From: Okapia johnstoni
Lineage: Eukaryota; Chordata; Mammalia; Artiodactyla; Giraffidae
Assembly: GCA_024291935.2 (NCBI GenBank)
Contig: CM044309.1
Location: 4,712,001-4,776,000 of the forward strand
Direction: 5' to 3'
Length of the DNA stretch: 64,000 nucleotides
Below the pieces are notes generated by a model, which ran no database searches, was not told where the DNA came from, and saw only the letters and a program-made list of their open reading frames with translations. Numbering within the stretch: the stretch's first letter is position 1; the number at the start of each line of letters is the position of its first letter. Shown here piece after piece: positions 10,946-24,335 of this stretch. Made by a program: the position numbers and the translations under genes.

Positions 10946-12299
10946 TGTAAAAATATTTGGAATGCTAGTTATCAAAACTTTGCTTTATTAACATTTTAAA
11001 TGTAAAGTGTTATTAGCTAAGTTATATCATGACACTTTAATCTCCGTTACCCATAATATACAACCTGTAAGTAAATTCTCCCAATTCTGCTAACAAAAAT
11101 ATCTCTTTAATTCATCACGTAAGTCCAATACTTCATCATCTTTTTTGTAGGTTAGGTCCATAAACCTCTAACTGTCTAGCTGTCATCCCACTGCAACTGA
11201 GAGAGCTTTTAGGAACCTAAGACCTTATCACCCTTTAAAGCAACACAAAAACTCTCCTATCATTTCCCCTTATATTTGAAATAAAATCAGAACTTTACCG
11301 TGATCTACAAGGCCCAGAAAGGTCAGGCCTTTGCTACCTTTCCACTGACTTCCTCTGTCCACTACCAAGCTCACTGTCCTTCTTTCATATTTTCAGGACT
11401 CCAAATTTGTTCCCATTTAGGGCTATCATATTCCTCTCTCTACATAGAATTTTTTTCCCACTGGATTCTCCCAAGGCTGGCTCCTTTCCTTCAGGTTTTA
11501 ACATGATTTTGTCACATTGCCCAGTTCCAGCAGGCACTTTTCATATCTTTGAAGTTGTGCAAACCACCAGTACATGATGTTCATATATATTCAGCTTCTC
11601 AAAGACTTTTTTCAGTTTTAAAGAGGTACCTTGTATTGACTCTCTCAAAGCATCCTGTTCCTTACCTTTTATATCTTACCACAATTTGTAACCATAATAG
11701 ATTTGTTTATGGTCTGTGAGAGCAGAAAATTTATTTTTTTGATCATCATTATATTAATATATTCAGTATTTGGCACAGAGCCTGGCATATGGCAGCATTT
11801 AATAGATATTTGTTTAGTGAATGAATGCACAAATTCTTCCACCTGCAAAATACACAGATTCAAATCAAGAACTTCTAAAAGATGAAGTGAGGCATATTAA
11901 CAATTTTAAGAGTTTCTTTAAGCAAAATCGATTCCACTGGGGCAGCTACACGCTGGAAGTAGTTAGGTGTGCTTCACCGACAGCAGCTAAAGGGAAAGAC
12001 TTACAGAGAAAAGGCTGAAGAAAAGCAAGGAAATTGTTTGAATGCTACAGCTTAAGCATCTGCCTTGTTTGGGGAAGCCTCTTTGACTGTTTATTATGGA
12101 TTGTCCTCAGGTTTTTATTTCCTAACCTTGATGCTTTTATAGGTCTAGGTTTTGGTTTGCTTACAATGACTGCTAAGGTCTTAAGACCAGCCCAGTCTAA
12201 TGTCCTCCTTGTTTAGTTAATTTAAAAGAAAGAAAAGCCAAAATATAACTAGGCCAGGGGCCCATAAATTTCCTTTGGGGCACAGATATTTTCAGTGCC
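10946..12299. other. Intergenic with an old L2/MIR-like remnant
   Basis: There is no supported gene. At about 11760-11830 the path 'ttggcacagagcctggcatat..ttaatagatatttg..gaatgaatg' resembles the 3' end of old mammalian L2/MIR-type repeats. The remaining small frames are chance frames. Confidence 0.5.
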
Positions 12300-12493
12300 C
12301 AGTGAAAGTGACTCAGTCGTGTCCAGCTCTTTGCAACCCCATGGACTGACCATATAGTCCACGGATTTCTCCAGGCCAGAATACTGGAGTGGGTAGCCTT
12401 TCCCTTCTCCAGGGGATCTTCCCAACCCAGGGATCAAACCCAGGTCTCCTGCTTTGCAGGTGGATTCTCTACCAGCTGAGCCACAGGGGAAGA
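12300..12493 (-). repeat. Bov-tA SINE
   Basis: Antisense. The tail 'gtgaaagtgactcagtcgtgtccagc' and head 'cagctgagccacaggggaag' are present, with a short internal deletion after the 'ccatggactg' step. Confidence 0.93.
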
Positions 12494-14114
12494 CCAAGAA
12501 GATTTTTTTAAAAATCCAAACAACTGAGTCTGATAAAATGTCACCTCAGTCCATGAAAACAGAAACACATTCAAAGATGGGGATCCAGGGGGCTCCTCTG
12601 GACCACAGTGAGATCTTCAGCATATAGTAGGCATCCAACACGTATTTGTTGAGTAAATAAACCCATATGCAGAGCAAGTATTACATCACCACCCACCCCT
12701 GACCTTTGCAACAAAAGGGGGGAAAGTGACCCAGAATCCATACCAAGTACAGCATTCGCTGAGCGTCAGAGCAGCCAGACTGCAGTTCGCTGTCTGCACT
12801 CACACTTGGCACAGCAACCACAGTCAGAAGCCAAGCCAATTCAATCACAGAAATGCACTTCAGCCAAGAACTGCTTAACTAAATGGAGCCTATTTCCTGT
12901 CATCTACAAACACAGGTGTCTACAGAAGACAAACCCAAAGAACAGGTAAATGGACCAAAACTGCTCCATGGTGTTCTCAGCACACCGAGATAAATGTGGG
13001 TAATGACTCTCAATCCAGTTTGCCTGCCTGCTCAAACTCTTTTAACATCTAACTTGAAACTCACAGGACTCTACAATACATAAAATACTGGTTATTTCCC
13101 TCATTTATACACTGTTTGAAAAGAATTATCAAACATGGTTTACTTTGCCATGTACCGTTTATTCAACTGATTATGTTATCTCTCTCTTTCAAAGAGTTCT
13201 AGGCATGTAGATAAAAGCGAAAGTGCAGAACTTTCCACTTCAGTGATGAAAATTAATGGGAATATTAAGAGGGGAAAAGATGAATGATATTTAGAAGAAG
13301 GAAAGGAATGGAAATTATTTTAAATAACTGCGGGTGGAATGTAAGGTTAATTGCGAAGTCCAGATGTTACTGATACTAGTGTCTCTCTGTTCACCAGGCA
13401 CCAAACCACACCCCATTCATTCCATCAGGAACAGAAAGGCACTCAGAGAAGGCTACTTGCAACTAAAGGAATGGTTGAGATTTTGAGAAATAACTGTTCT
13501 TGGGGTTTCACATCTATTACATACTCTTAGTATGGTCTCCTGGTAAGATGGCATTGAAGCATCTGTTCCAAACAATCTTCTCTACTTGAACGTGTAACCC
13601 GTGGGGAGAGAGCCTGGCCATTTCCACAGTGATCTTCTCCAGGTGTAGGTAACATAAGTAAATCACACTCAAAGACAAACTCAAAGCTCCGTGAAGACTG
13701 ACACCTCTGTCCTCTTGAACTTCTTTTTCGAGGTGAGGAGAGAGCGGAAAATGCACTCACTGAGGAATAGCATTGTGCTTCCCCCTTGACATCTGCTCCT
13801 CCTAGGTACTCAAGCAATTAATCTGATCTGCCAAATGAGTCTCAAATGAGTCATTCCAAAGGAGACACTCCCCAAATAAACCAGCTCAATAGTCCTAATA
13901 CTGGAACTTAGTGAAACTTAGCCAGACATGGAACGCAGCCCCAGGTAAAGGAAAGTGATCACGATGAAGGTGTTTTGGTCACTCTGGTCATTATTTCTGT
14001 TGCTTTTCTGACCATCTGTCTTAAGTTCTTTCTCCAGAACTTACTTCATAGTTATGGAGAACTAGTTTAAGACAGAGATACCTCAAAGACTATTACTTGC
14101 TTTGATACTGTGTG
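12494..14114. other. Intergenic, old repeat trace only
   Basis: A worn L2/MIR-like piece is seen at about 12608-12660 (agcatatagtaggcatccaac..tttgttgagtaaat). Two overlapping minus-strand frames at 13517-13817 are not supported by family resemblance or splice context. Confidence 0.5.
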
Positions 14115-15840
14115 GGAGTAGGTTTCTTTTGTCAAAACAAACAGCTTTTTATTGATTCATATAGTTGGTTTATAGTTGACTTATAGTTGATTTTATAGTT
14201 GATTTGCAATGTTGTGTTACTTTTAGGTGTACAGCAAAGTGATTCCATTGTAAGTACATATATACCTTTTTTTTTCAGGTTCTTTTCCCTTATATGTTAG
14301 TACAAAATATTAAGTATAGTTCTCTGCTATATGGGAGGTTCTTGTAGGCTGTCTATTTTACATATAGCGGTGTGTATGTGTTAATCCCAAATTCTTAACT
14401 TTTCTCTCCCCACATCTTCCCCTTTGATAACCATAAGTTTGTTTTCTATGACTGTGAGTCTGTTTCTGTTTTATAAATATTAATAAGTTGATATGTAACA
14501 TTTTTTCTAGATTCCACATATAAGTGATATCACATGATATTTGTCTTTCTCTGTCTGACTTACTTCACTTAGTACAATAATCTTTAGGTCCAACAGTGTT
14601 GCTGCAAATGACATTATTTCATTGCTATGACTGAGTAATATTCCATTGTATATATGTACCATATCTTCTTTATCTATTCCTTCGTTGATGGACATTTAAG
14701 TTGCTTCCATGTCTTAGCTATTGTAAATAGCACTGCAATGAAATTTGGGGTACATGCGTCTTTTTGAATTATAGTTTTCTCCAGATATATGCCAAGGAAT
14801 AGGATTGCTGGATCATTTGGTAGTTCTATTTTTCATTTTATAAAGAACCTTCATACTGTTCTTCATAGTAGCTGTGTCAGTTTACATTCCTACCAACAGT
14901 GCAAGAGGGTTCCTTTTTCTCCACACCCTCTCCAGCATTTGTTATTTGCAGACTTTTTAAGGAAGGCCATTCTGACCAGTGTGAGATGATACCTCAATGT
15001 AGTTTTGATTTGCATTCTCTGATAATTAGCAATATTGAGCACCTTTTCATGTGCTTTTTGGCCATCTGTATGTCCTCTTTGAAGAAATGTCTATTTGAAT
15101 TTTTTGCTCATTTTTGATTGTGTTGTTTGGTTTTTTATATTAAGCAGTATGAGCTATTTGTATATTTTGGAGACTAATCTCATGTTAATAGCATCATTTG
15201 AAAATATTTTCTCCCAGCCCTTAGGTTGTCTTTTTGATTTGTTGATGGTTTCCTTTGCTGTGCAAAAGCTTTTAAGTTTAATTAGGTCAGTTGTTTATTT
15301 TTGCTTTTATTTCCATTACTGTAGGAGATGGATCCAAAAAAATATTGTCACGATTTATGTCAGAAAGTGTTCTGTCTATGTTTTCCTCCAGGAGTTTTGT
15401 AGTATTCTAACTTACAAGTAAGTCTTTAATCCATTTGTACTTTATTTTTGTACCTGATGTTAGATAATATTCTAGTTTCATTCTTTTATATGTAGTTGTC
15501 CAACCCGGTACCACTTATTGAAGAAACTGTCTTCTCCACCATATATTCTTGCCTCCTTTGTCATAGATTAATTGACCATAAGCATATGGGGTTTTTTTCT
15601 GGACTCTGCATTCTGTTCCTTTGATCTAGGTGTCTATTTTTGTGTCATTACCATTCCCTTTTGATTACTGTACCCTTGTAGTATAGTCTGAAGTCAGGGA
15701 GCATGCTTGCTCCAGGTCTGTTCTTTTCCTTTCGAGATTGTTTTTGCCCTTCATGGTCTTTTGCATTGCATACAAGCTTTAAAATTATTTGTTCTAGTTC
15801 TTTGAAAAATATCATTGACACTTTTTTGAGAACAGTACTT
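14115..15840 (-). mobile_element. L1 fragment (ORF2 tail and 3' UTR), decayed
   Basis: Antisense L1. Recognisable steps in plus-strand order are 'gcaatgttgtgttacttttaggtgtacagcaaagtgattc', 'attccattgtatatatgtaccatatcttctttatc', 'gattgctggatcatttggtagttctat', 'accaacagtgcaagagggttcc' and 'ctttgctgtgcaaaagctttt'. Many frame breaks leave only short antisense frames. It is an older L1 than the copy at 39316. Confidence 0.93.
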
Positions 15841-17574
15841 TGTTGTTTTTTTTTTTAGAAATCTGTAAATTGACAAAGGAACCCACCACAATGCAGTGCT
15901 ATGATCTTTTGAGCACTGGTGAAATTTTCTGGAGGAGGCTATGTTCAGGCTGAGTCTTATGCAACAGTCAGCCTTGGAGAGGAGGAAGAATCCAGGCAGA
16001 GAACGCCCTGCATAGAGATGAAGAGCAGAACATGTGTATGTGCATGGGGTGGCATGGATGGTTTGTGGGAAGCTGGAGGGAATGGTTGAAACCAGGTGAT
16101 AAGTGCTTTTACAGACTATGCCAAGCAGTGTGGACTTCACCCTGTGGCCACTGAAAGGCCAGTTAATGTTTTTATATTAGTGGAGACATGCTCAGATCTG
16201 TTTGTAGGACTAGCACAGTGCATAGTGCAGGAGAGACCAGCGCAAAGATGCTAGCCATAAGCCAGTTGCAGCGAGTCAGGAAGGAGATGGAAGCACGTCA
16301 GTGATGACAGTGGCAGTTGGCTTGGAGAAGTGGGCACAGAGGCCCAAGATCTTTAGGAGGCAGATCTGCAGGGTCTCACAGCCACTGATTATGGGGAGTG
16401 TGAAGGTAGTCACGGACCACAGGGATACTTAGCTTGGGAAAACTGAGTGGAAGGAAACACTGCTGTTCTGCTCACAGATTTCAGAAGGGGCGGGAAGGAA
16501 GGGAGGGAGTGAGGTCAGCAGGAGGCACATTAAGGCTGAGAGACCCACAGGACAACAAGGAGCAAGGAGACAGCAAACGGCTCATCTCTTTTGTTCCCCA
16601 TTGTCCTGGAATCCATTCACCTTTTCCAAGTCAAAACTTGTTCTAGAGTCCCCTGGATTAAGACCCCCTGGATCTATCTTCTACCAGGGCCACCACCTCC
16701 TGCTCATACCCAGCCTGAAAAAGGGTTCTTTTTCAGGGATTTTTTGGCCACCTCACTTTTGAGGTTTTGTGGCTTTTTCCAATTCTGTTAGTTCAGAAAC
16801 TGCTTTTCAGATTACCTAGCACCCACCTCAACTCCACTGACTTCCTTTCTCACATCTGTTCCTGATTTGAAATACCACAGAATAGTGCAGAATTAGTAAG
16901 TTTGAACGAAAGCTAATACATCCTTCAGTCCGGGGTATTACAAGTGTTAACAATAATTTATGTCCAGAAAGAGTGGCCTAAAAGTCCATGTCACCTAGAA
17001 TGTCCAAACCCCTCTTCACTTTCCTCCCCTTTCATTCATTTGTCCTATTAATTCTTGTCCCCTTTCCTTCCTGCCCCCAGAGTCTCACTGACACCCCCTG
17101 GTTGTTAGAGGGACTATGAACTGCTAGTCCATCAGGCACACAGTCGTGAATGCTCCTGAGCACTATTCTACCTTCCTTTTCCTCTTCCTGGAATTTACAT
17201 TGAGGTCATTCCCACAGAAACCTTCACTAGCACCCCAGGGTCTATGTCAGAGAATCCAAACTCTTTGATCTCTAAGATCTGAACCCAATAGTCAGATGCA
17301 TCTACACTACTGTGTCTTTCCCATCCTGCTCTGAGCCAGTCTGCCAACCAGACCCAGCCACCTCTGTTCTTTGTGTGTACTTTTATACTATTTCCTTAAC
17401 TTGAACACTGTGAGGTTTTTTTTTTTTTTTTTTTTACCCTTGAAATGTCTTAGCCATCAATCCAGGTCTATCTCAATTATCACCTCCTTTAAGAAACCAT
17501 TCTTTTACTTTTTTGGTAAAGTTTTATGATAGTCCAGTCTCCTAACTTTTTATCCTCTCCTTCTGTGTTATTTT
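15841..17574. other. Intergenic with an old interspersed repeat trace
   Basis: About 15930-16400 has the composition and phrasing of an old mammalian interspersed repeat (lots of 'gtggacttcaccctgtggccactgaaaggcc'-like text). I cannot name the family. A poly-T run lies at about 17409-17427. There is no supported gene. Confidence 0.45.
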
Positions 17575-19870
17575 TAAAAACTTTTTAATTTATATTGGAG
17601 TATAGCTGATTGACAATGTTATGATTGTTTCGGATGGACAGCAAAGGAACTCAGCCATATATAGACATGTATCCATTCTTCCCCAAACTCCCCTCCCATC
17701 CAGGCTGTCGAATAACATTGAGCAGAGTTCCCTGTGCTATATAGCAAGTCCTTGTTGATTTGAAACGTCCATTTGAAATATAGCAATGTGTACATGTCCA
17801 TCCTAAACTCCCTTGACTGTCACTTCCCTCCATTCTTCTCCCCCAGCAACCATAAATCCATTCTCTAAGTCTGTGAGTCTCTTTCTGTTTTGTAAATAAG
17901 TTCATTTTTATCATTTCCTTTTAGATTCTGCATATAATGGATGTTATACAATATTTCTCCTTCTCTGTCTGACTTACCTCACTCAGTATGACACTCTCTA
18001 GGTCCATATAAGTTGCTGCAAATGGCATTTTCCATTCTTTTTAATGACTCAATAATATCCCCTTGTATTTATGGACCACATCTTCTTTATCCATTCATCT
18101 GTCAATGGATAATTAGGTTGCTTCCATGTCTTGGCTATTATAAACAGTGCTGTAATGAACATTATGGTGCCTATATCCTTTTGGATCATGTTTTTCTCTA
18201 GATATATGTCCAGAGTGAGATTTCAGCATCATATGGTAGCTCCATTGTCAGTTTTTTAAGGAGCCTCCATATTGTTCTTCATAGTGACTATACCAAGTTA
18301 CATTCCCACCAACAGTGTAGGACGGTTCACTTCTCTCTGCATTTTCTCCAGCATTTATTGTTTGTGGAGTATTTGATGATAGCCATTCTGACTGATGTGA
18401 GGTGATATTTCATTATAGTTTTGATTCGCATTTCTCTGATAATTACTGATGTTGAATACAGTTTCATGTGCCTCTTGGGTATCTGTACGTCTTCTTTGGA
18501 GAAATGGCTATTTAGGTCTTCTGCTCATTTTTTATTGGATTGTTTGCTTTGCTGATGTTAACCCTCAAGAGCTGTTTGTCTGTTTTGGAAACTAATCCCT
18601 TATTAGGGCTTTCCTGATAGCTCAGTTGGTAAAGAATTTGCCTGCAGTGCGGGAGACCTGGGTTTGATACCTGGGTTGGGAAGATCTGCTGGAGAAGGGA
18701 TAGGCTACCTACTGCAGTATTCTTTGGCTTCCCTTGTGGCTCAGCTGGAAAAGAATCAGCCTGAAATGCAGAAGACCTGGGTTTGAACCTGGGCTGGGAA
18801 GATCCCCTGGAGTAAAGGCTACCCACTCCAGTATTCTGGCCTGAGAATTCCATGGACTGCATAGTCCATAGGGTCGCAGAGTCAGACATGACTGAGTGAC
18901 TGTCACTAATCCCTTGTCAGTGACATTTGCAAATATTCTTCCCCAATTGGTGGGTTGTTCTTTCATTCTATTATTTCCTTCTCTGTGCAAAAGCTTTTGA
19001 GTTTAAGCAGGTCTCATTTGTTTGTTTTCACTTCCATTATTCTGGGAGATGGGTCAGAAAAGATACTGCTGAACTTATGTCAGAGAGTGTTCTGCCTATG
19101 TTTTCCTCTAGGAGTTTTATAGTGTCCAGTCTCACATATAGGTCTTTAATCCATTTTAAGTTTATTTTTGTGTATGATGTTAAAGCATGATCTAATTTCA
19201 TTTTTTTTCCCATGTGTCTGTCCTGTTTTCCCAACACCATTTGCTGAAGAGACTGTCTTTCCAACATTATGTAGCCTTTCCTACTTTGTCAGACATTAAT
19301 TGACCATAGGTGCATGGGGTTATTTCTGGGCTTTCTATCTTGTCCCATTGGTCTCTATTTCTGTTTTTGTGCCAGTAACACGCTTTTTTGATTATTGTAG
19401 CTTTGCAGTGTAGTCTGAAGTTAGGGAACCTGATTCTTCCAGTTCCATTTCTCTTTCTCAAGATTGCTTTGGCTATTTGGGATCTTTTGTGTCTCGTAAC
19501 AAGTTTTAATATTTTTGTTCCAGTTCTGCATTGAATCTGTAGGTTGCCTTGGGTAGTATAGTCATTTTGATAATATTGATTTTTCCAATCCATGAACACT
19601 ATGTATCTTTCCATTTGTTTGTGTCTTCTTCAATCTCTTTCATCAGGGTCTTATAGTTTTCAAAGTGCAGGTCTTTTGTCTCCTTAAGTAGATTTATCCC
19701 TAGGTATTTTATTCTTTTTGATGCAGTGGTAAATGGAATTGTTTCTTGGATTTCTCTCTGATATTTCACTGTTCATGTATAGAAATGCAAAAGATTTCTA
19801 TGCATTAATTCTGTAACCTACAACTTTACCAAATTCATTGGTGAGCTCTAGTAGTTTTCTGGTAGCAGGG
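17575..19870 (-). mobile_element. L1 fragment interrupted by a Bov-tA dimer
   Basis: Antisense L1 ORF2/3' UTR of the same kind as 14115-15840, covering 17575-18601 and 18905-19870 around a SINE. Its ORF2 shows through in broken minus frames (19037-19267, 19267-19614). The stretch around 19570-19620 encodes the region where an L1 ORF2 normally reads 'W.GR.NI.KM', here mutated. Decayed and not coding. Confidence 0.92.
18602..18904 (+). repeat. Bov-tA2-type dimeric SINE with 11-base target-site duplication
   Basis: Two tandem tRNA-like heads (from about 18606 and 18727) precede one BovB-like tail. It sits inside the L1 and is flanked by ACTAATCCCTT at 18591-18601 and 18905-18915. The perfect duplication fixes the insertion limits. 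Confidence 0.93.
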
Positions 19871-20235
19871 AGTGGGGGTTTAAAAACTAAAATGTGAAAT
19901 GATTTTGAAGGTTAACTTCATCCTCCATAGTCACCCTTCAAGATAGCAGAGAGGAGCCTGTCTTCCATGGAGGTCCTTCCCTCTTAATATCATTGCTCCA
20001 TCTTTCAAAACAAAGGCCTTTACTCTCTTCCAGCAGATAAGGGCCTCATAAACACATATCTCAGCCTTGTTAGGCATCAAACAAGCACACTTAGACTCTA
20101 AGAAATTAACTGATTAGAACAGGAAAGCCTTTGAGAAAATGAGTATGAGTCAGGAATTTGAATCTATTTTCCCTAGTTTCCAGAACTTTGTAGCCTTAGG
20201 CAAATTACTGAACTTTTAAGTTTGAGCTTCTCAGG

Positions 20236-20575
20236 CTTCTCTGGTAGTAGAGTGGATAAGAATCTGCCTGCTAACGTAGGGGACATGGGTTTGTCCCCTG
20301 ATCTAGGAAGATTCCACATGCTGCAGAGCAACTAAAGCCTGTGAACCACAGCCGCTGAGCCCATGCTCTGGAGCCCACAAGCCACAACTGCTGAGCCCGT
20401 GTGCTGCAACTACTGAAGTTCACGTGTCTGGAGCCTGTGCTCCACAGCAAGAGAAGCTATCGCAGTGAGAAGCCCATACACTGCAGCAAAGGGCAGCCCC
20501 TGCTCACTGCAACCAGAGAAGGCCTCACAGCAACAAAGAGCCAGTGCAACCAAAAGTAAATAGATACATAGAGGT
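20236..20575 (+). repeat. CHR-type SINE (cetartiodactyl)
   Basis: tRNA-derived head 'ggcttctctggtagtagagtgg..aagaatctgcctgc', then the body 'tgctgcagagcaactaaagcc..ccacagccgctgagccc', and an A-rich tail 'aaaagtaaatagatacatag'. The minus frame at 20410-20649 is its shadow. Confidence 0.85.
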
Positions 20576-23387
20576 TGAACTTCCCTATCTGTATGAGTGA
20601 CAGAATTACAACTACTTCTTAAGATTCCTACAAAATTCAGATTAAGCAATATGTTTAAATGCTTAGTACACAGCCTGGAATAAAGTAGGAGCTCAATAAA
20701 TGTCCTGTGATACCTCCTTTGGACAGACTTGCATCTGAATAATCTGTGCGTGCCACTGTTCCAGTCACTAGGTTGAAAGTATCTGGAAAGTGAAGGCCAT
20801 CTGTTAACTGCTTTTGTGTCTCCATTAGTTCAAATCATACATGCTTTTCAAATAGAATCAAAATTTGCTACTGGATATTGATATAATATAGATATATGAC
20901 CAAAATAATTTTACTGAATTCCCAGGTTGGCTGCAATTAATTCTAATTAACGAGGACTGTCGCCTTCCATCTAAACCTGTACAACACTCTATGGTCTCTT
21001 TTGTACAGTAATTTCTTCCATTTCCAGGCCCATGGCCGCCCTTCCCTAAACTTCAGAGTGGTTCATGTTCTGGTCTTACAGTTCTACTTACTGCTCCCAG
21101 CTCTCTTTGCCCTTTCCTCTCTCAGTCCTTCACTGCATGTCTGCTCCAATCCCGCTTAGCCTGGGTCATGTCTCCTGTGATTTTTGAGAGACTCATCGCT
21201 CCTCTTTTTTCAGTCTCCTCCCCTCCCCAAGCCTCATCTGAGTCTTACAGTAAACGCTAATAGAAAGTTGGATAAATATGTCCCTATCTTCTTAACTAGA
21301 GGCCTCCACACTGGATGGAAACTTTTCTTGGTGGTTTGAGATCCTTTCTGCCACCACTCACTTCATTTTTCATTGTTTTGTCTTCATAATTTATAGTTTA
21401 ATAATTTGCCTTCATTTTTAGAAAGTGTCTGTCAGATCACAAAGTCTGAAATGAACAACTGTCCTGGGGGACTTGGACAGTTGGAGTCCTGCCTTTGCTT
21501 AGTTTTCAAGGACAGAGGGCACCTCCCTACACCAGGAGGGGTGAGGGCATCCAGAGAGCAGCCAGCATTTGCAGTGTGCCCTGCTGTACCCTCTTGTACC
21601 CTGATGCTCTCACCTGACTCATAGGTGCATCCCCAAACCAGCACCCACCAAGTGCAGCTAACCTCTCCATAGTCCCTCTTCGAGTGGGTAACTTTTTTTT
21701 TTTTCAGTGCACAGTACGTACTTATGTCCAGGTATAGCTGCCATTCTAAAATTATTACTGTTAGAAAATATTTTTCCTTATAATTTCAGAATATAAAAAG
21801 AGGTAGAAAAGACCAAAAATTATAATAACACAGGGTTGCCTCAAGGGCTACTAAACTGAATAAGCTCATTTGCCTGTCTTTGAAATGACTCCAGACAAGT
21901 ACATGTTTTATAGTTTTATGATTGCTTTTTCTGCAATTTTCTTGCCCCTTCTATAACTGTCAGTGTAATAGAAGTTATTTTTTATTAGTTTTCCCTGGCT
22001 TCCTTCTATTACATCTGATTTGCTGCCCACCAAAGGGGAGCAATAAAACCATACTTTTATACCAGTTAGAACTGGGTCCAAAGGATATGTAAATAGGATT
22101 CAGGGTAAACTTGAGCACCTGGATGTTGTGAGGCAGCTCTGAATTCCCAGTAAACTCTTTGGCCTGATGGATTATTCTCTATTTCCTGAGAGCTAGATTA
22201 CTTTGTTAAATAACCACTGAGTACGTGAGGAGAGTTTTTTATAATATTAGTGTTCTTGTTGACAGGAAGTGGTGGAGCTGAATCAGCAGACCGACATGTC
22301 CTCTAAAGCAGTGTTAAATCATGTCTTGTGACGAAATTTAACGACCTTGGGTACTGGAGATGCCAATTGCCAAACTGCATTACAAAACAAGCCTGATTAT
22401 TAAGTATTCCACTAAGTTTGTGTATGATAACAAATCGGAAGAGGTTATTTTCTTCCCAGTGTTCTGCCAACTCTCAGCTTGAATCTAACACTTTGGCTGA
22501 GCACATTTCCCCTTTCTGTTTCATCCGGATAAATTTTGGTTTCCTGTCATATAAGGTTATGTTTACAAAAAAGGCCATATTTTCTAACCTCTGGTCTTTG
22601 GGTAAAGGGAATTTCAGACTGTACCATGAGACTAATTAGTAAGCAAAGCTGCTTATTGCCAGCTGCTATGGAAACGTCAGCGACTCCATTCTGTCCAACT
22701 ATGTCATTTTAACTGGCATTGAGGGAAAGCAGACCTAAGTTCTAGGAACAACTTAAGCCAAAATTCTTTATTAACTTGTTGAAGCATTTTGAATTTGAAG
22801 TGAAAAGTCAACTTCTTGAAGGGGAAAAATATATTTTTATGACAAACTTGAGAATAGGACACCTGAAAAGGAAAAAATAAATTATGTCTGTGGAAAAGAT
22901 TATTGTGTATTTGTCCATTTTTGTTTCTCTTAAATCTAAGCTATTAGAGGGCTATTAGGTCAGTGTGCTCCAAGAACTTAACCGTGTGGGTTTATGAGCA
23001 TCTAATGACTAACCCACGGAACAGAGGACCTGCCAATCATGTTTGCTGTCCTGTAATGCTTTTATAACTAGCACTTTGATTAAGATTCTTTAATTTTCAG
23101 GCTAAAGAAACTGACTCTGGCTAATCCAAATGAATTAGGAGAGTGTGTTAAAGGGTTGCTAGCAAAATCAAAGGAAGGGCAGTACAGACCTTGCAGAAGA
23201 CAGAAATCAGAGCAGATGTGGAGAAAATCACTGGGGTTGGTTGCTCACAAACATTCTCTCTAGGACACTCATATCAGGTGACTCAGTTCTGAGAAGCTTC
23301 AGCTTCTGCAGATCTCCGTTCATTGTCAAATGTCTGGGGAAGAAATATCCTCTTGGCCCAGGCACAGTTAGCATCTCTGCATGTACC
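20576..23387. other. Intergenic, nothing coding recognised
   Basis: 20655-20705 (agtacacagcctggaataaagtaggagctcaataaatg) is an old L2/MIR-like 3' end. At 22265-22331 an acceptor-like gacag is followed by 21 open plus-strand codons and a stop. It is too short to support as an exon. The rest shows nothing that I can name. Confidence 0.5.
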
Positions 23388-23603
23388 TGAGTTCAGTCCC
23401 TCAGTTGTATTTGACTCTTCTGCAACCCCATTGACTATAGCCCATCAGGCTCCACTGTCCATGGAATTTTCCAGGAAAGAATCCTGGAGCGGTTGCCATT
23501 TCCTACTTCAGGAAAACTTCCTGACCTAGGGGTCGAACCCTTGTCTCTTGCATCTCCTGCATTAACAGGCAGATTCTTCACCACTGCACCTCCTGGGAAG
23601 CAT
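23388..23603 (-). repeat. Bov-tA SINE
   Basis: Antisense, from 'gagttcagtccctcagttgtatttgac' to 'cactgcacctcctgggaagc', diverged but near full length. Confidence 0.9.
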
Positions 23604-23964
23604 ATCTATGCTTGGGTTAACAGCCACTGCCAAGGATAAAGGGTATAGAGTGAAAGGGAAGGGAAAATGATCAAGGCCATTCAGAGAATCATTGTGTACT
23701 GAGCAGCAACACCAGTTCTATCTACTGTTATTACTGAAGTCATAATCAGGCTCTAGGTCCATGGAGTTACAAACAGAAGATTGGTTTTCCTGAATAATTT
23801 CAACACTATATTAAATACCCATAGTGTGCCAGGGAGAAGACAAAACTACAGGTATAAAATAAGTTCTCAATCAAGTAAGAGATGCAGATGTTTAAGTAAT
23901 GAATAGCATCATAACAGATGTAATTCAGGCTTGTACATATTTAGGAACTTACTAGAAGCTTTAA

Positions 23965-24124
23965 GAATCTGCCTGCAATGCAGGAGACCTATGTTTGATC
24001 CCTGGGTTGGGAAGATCCCCTGGAAAAGGAAAAGGCTACCCACTCCAGTATTCTGGCCTGGAAAATTCCATGGACTATCCATAGAGTCGCAAAGAGTCGG
24101 ACATGACTGAGAAACTTTCACTTC
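23965..24124 (+). repeat. Bov-tA SINE, head-truncated, with target-site duplication
   Basis: Sense copy that begins within the tRNA-like head ('agaatctgcctgcaatgcagg') and ends 'gactgagaaactttcacttc'. It is flanked by ACTAGAAGCTTTAA (23951-23964) and ACTAGAAGTTTTAA (24125-24138), a 13-of-14 match. Confidence 0.92.
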
Positions 24125-24224
24125 ACTAGAAGTTTTAAAAAATATTAATTGACATACACCTGAGATGTCAGGGAAATCTTTTCAGAGGAAAGAATATTTG
24201 AGTTGTCTTTTTTTTTTCTTATTT

Positions 24225-24335
24225 ATTTTGTCTTTTTTTTAAATTGAAGTATACTTGATCTACAATATCGTGTTAGTTTTAAGTGTGTAGCAAAATGATT
24301 CAGTTATGCATTTTTTCAGGTTATTTTCTGTTGTA
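24225..24335 (-). repeat. L1 3'-end fragment
   Basis: Poly-T followed by 'aaattgaagtatacttgatctacaatatcgtgttagtttt' and 'agcaaaatgattcagttatgca'. This is the antisense 3' UTR end of the L1 type seen at 14115 and 56036. Confidence 0.85.

Noticed and set aside
22265..22331. Acceptor-like gacag followed by 21 open codons and a stop
   Set aside because: Too short, with no donor or neighbouring exon and no family resemblance.
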